DNA of 14,192 nucleotides, taken from assembly GCA_021851465.1 (NCBI GenBank), contig JAJZDL010000050.1, positions 1-14,192 of the forward strand, written 5' to 3'. Position numbers and translations under genes: made by a program. A model generated the notes under the pieces. The model did no database searches, had not been told where the DNA came from, and saw only the letters and a program-made list of their open reading frames with translations. This document shows, in pieces, positions 13,777-14,192 of this stretch (positions are counted from its first letter, which is position 1; each line of letters starts with the position of its first letter). Source of the stretch: Acidobacteriota bacterium. Its GTDB lineage: Bacteria; Acidobacteriota; Terriglobia; Terriglobales; Acidobacteriaceae.

Positions 13777-13826
13777 CCGCCTCGTACCGTTCGGGACCAT
13801 CTCGGTTCGACCACTCATACATTTCG

Positions 13827-13844
13827 ACCGGCCAATGGGCCGGT
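13827..13844 (+). other. Stem-loop between groES and groEL
   Basis: ACCGGCC (13827-13833) and GGCCGGT (13838-13844) form a perfect 7-bp, very GC-rich stem with a 4-nt loop (AATG). It ends 2-3 bases before the groEL ribosome site AGGAG. No T-run follows, so it is not a classical terminator. It could set the groES:groEL ratio by processing, mRNA stabilisation or masking the ribosome site. Confidence 0.6.
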
Positions 13845-13859
13845 AACAGGAGCAACACA

Positions 13860-14192
<333 letters not shown>

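Noticed and set aside
13123..13831. Three copies of CGACCGG (13123, 13394, 13825) around groES as a shared regulatory word
   Set aside because: Each copy is better explained as part of a local inverted repeat, and a short GC-rich 7-mer recurring in GC-rich DNA is weak evidence.

Overview
The window is GC-rich, densely coding chromosomal DNA from a Gram-negative bacterium. The best guess is an acidobacterium (Terriglobia/Acidobacteriaceae type). That rests on a CIRCE-controlled groESL operon, a secreted transthyretin/carboxypeptidase-like domain protein, a PagL-like outer-membrane protein (implying LPS), a stand-alone PHP-type tyrosine phosphatase, and an intergenic repeat core (minus strand starting TGTCATTCTGAGCGCAGCGA) of a kind I associate with such genomes. 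The phylum call is inference; no rRNA or other decisive marker is present. Nearly every real gene has long spurious open frames on its other strands, as expected from high GC at third codon positions.

Layout. (1) 1-1719, minus strand: clpP, then after 275 bp the 5' part of clpX, which runs off the left edge. Together they encode the ClpXP protease. (2) 2075-7003, plus strand: a tight four-gene unit of asparagine synthase-like amidotransferase, GT4 glycosyltransferase, WcaF-type acetyltransferase and MHS-family transporter. Two of its junctions are 4-bp ATGA overlaps. It looks like a small surface-glycan or glycoconjugate locus. (3) 7004-7108: a roughly 105-bp intergenic element bounded by 10-bp perfect inverted repeats, filling the gap between two convergent genes. 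(4) 7128-7511, minus: a receiver-only response regulator, divergent from a cytosolic-type GH13 alpha-amylase (7810-9147, plus). (5) 9269-11639, plus: PagL-like lipid A deacylase family protein, purQ, and a CpsB/YwqE-type PHP phosphatase. (6) 11661-13070, minus: a two-gene unit of secreted transthyretin-like protein followed by an SDR resembling pteridine reductases. (7) 13071-14192, plus: a 406-bp regulatory region with a sigma70-type promoter and a CIRCE operator, then groES and the 5' part of groEL, cut by the right edge.

How it fits together: the two ends are protein quality control (ClpXP and GroESL, the latter predicted to be HrcA-repressed). The middle is rich in envelope and glycan functions (amidotransferase, glycosyltransferase, acetyltransferase, PagL-like protein, PHP phosphatase) plus glucan breakdown (amylase), with one purine-biosynthesis gene (purQ) separated from its partners. 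I found no tRNA, rRNA, CRISPR, transposase, integrase or phage gene. The least ordinary items are the four-gene glyco-amidotransferase/transporter unit, the TIR-bounded intergenic element and a pair of identical palindromes 31 bp apart in front of clpP.
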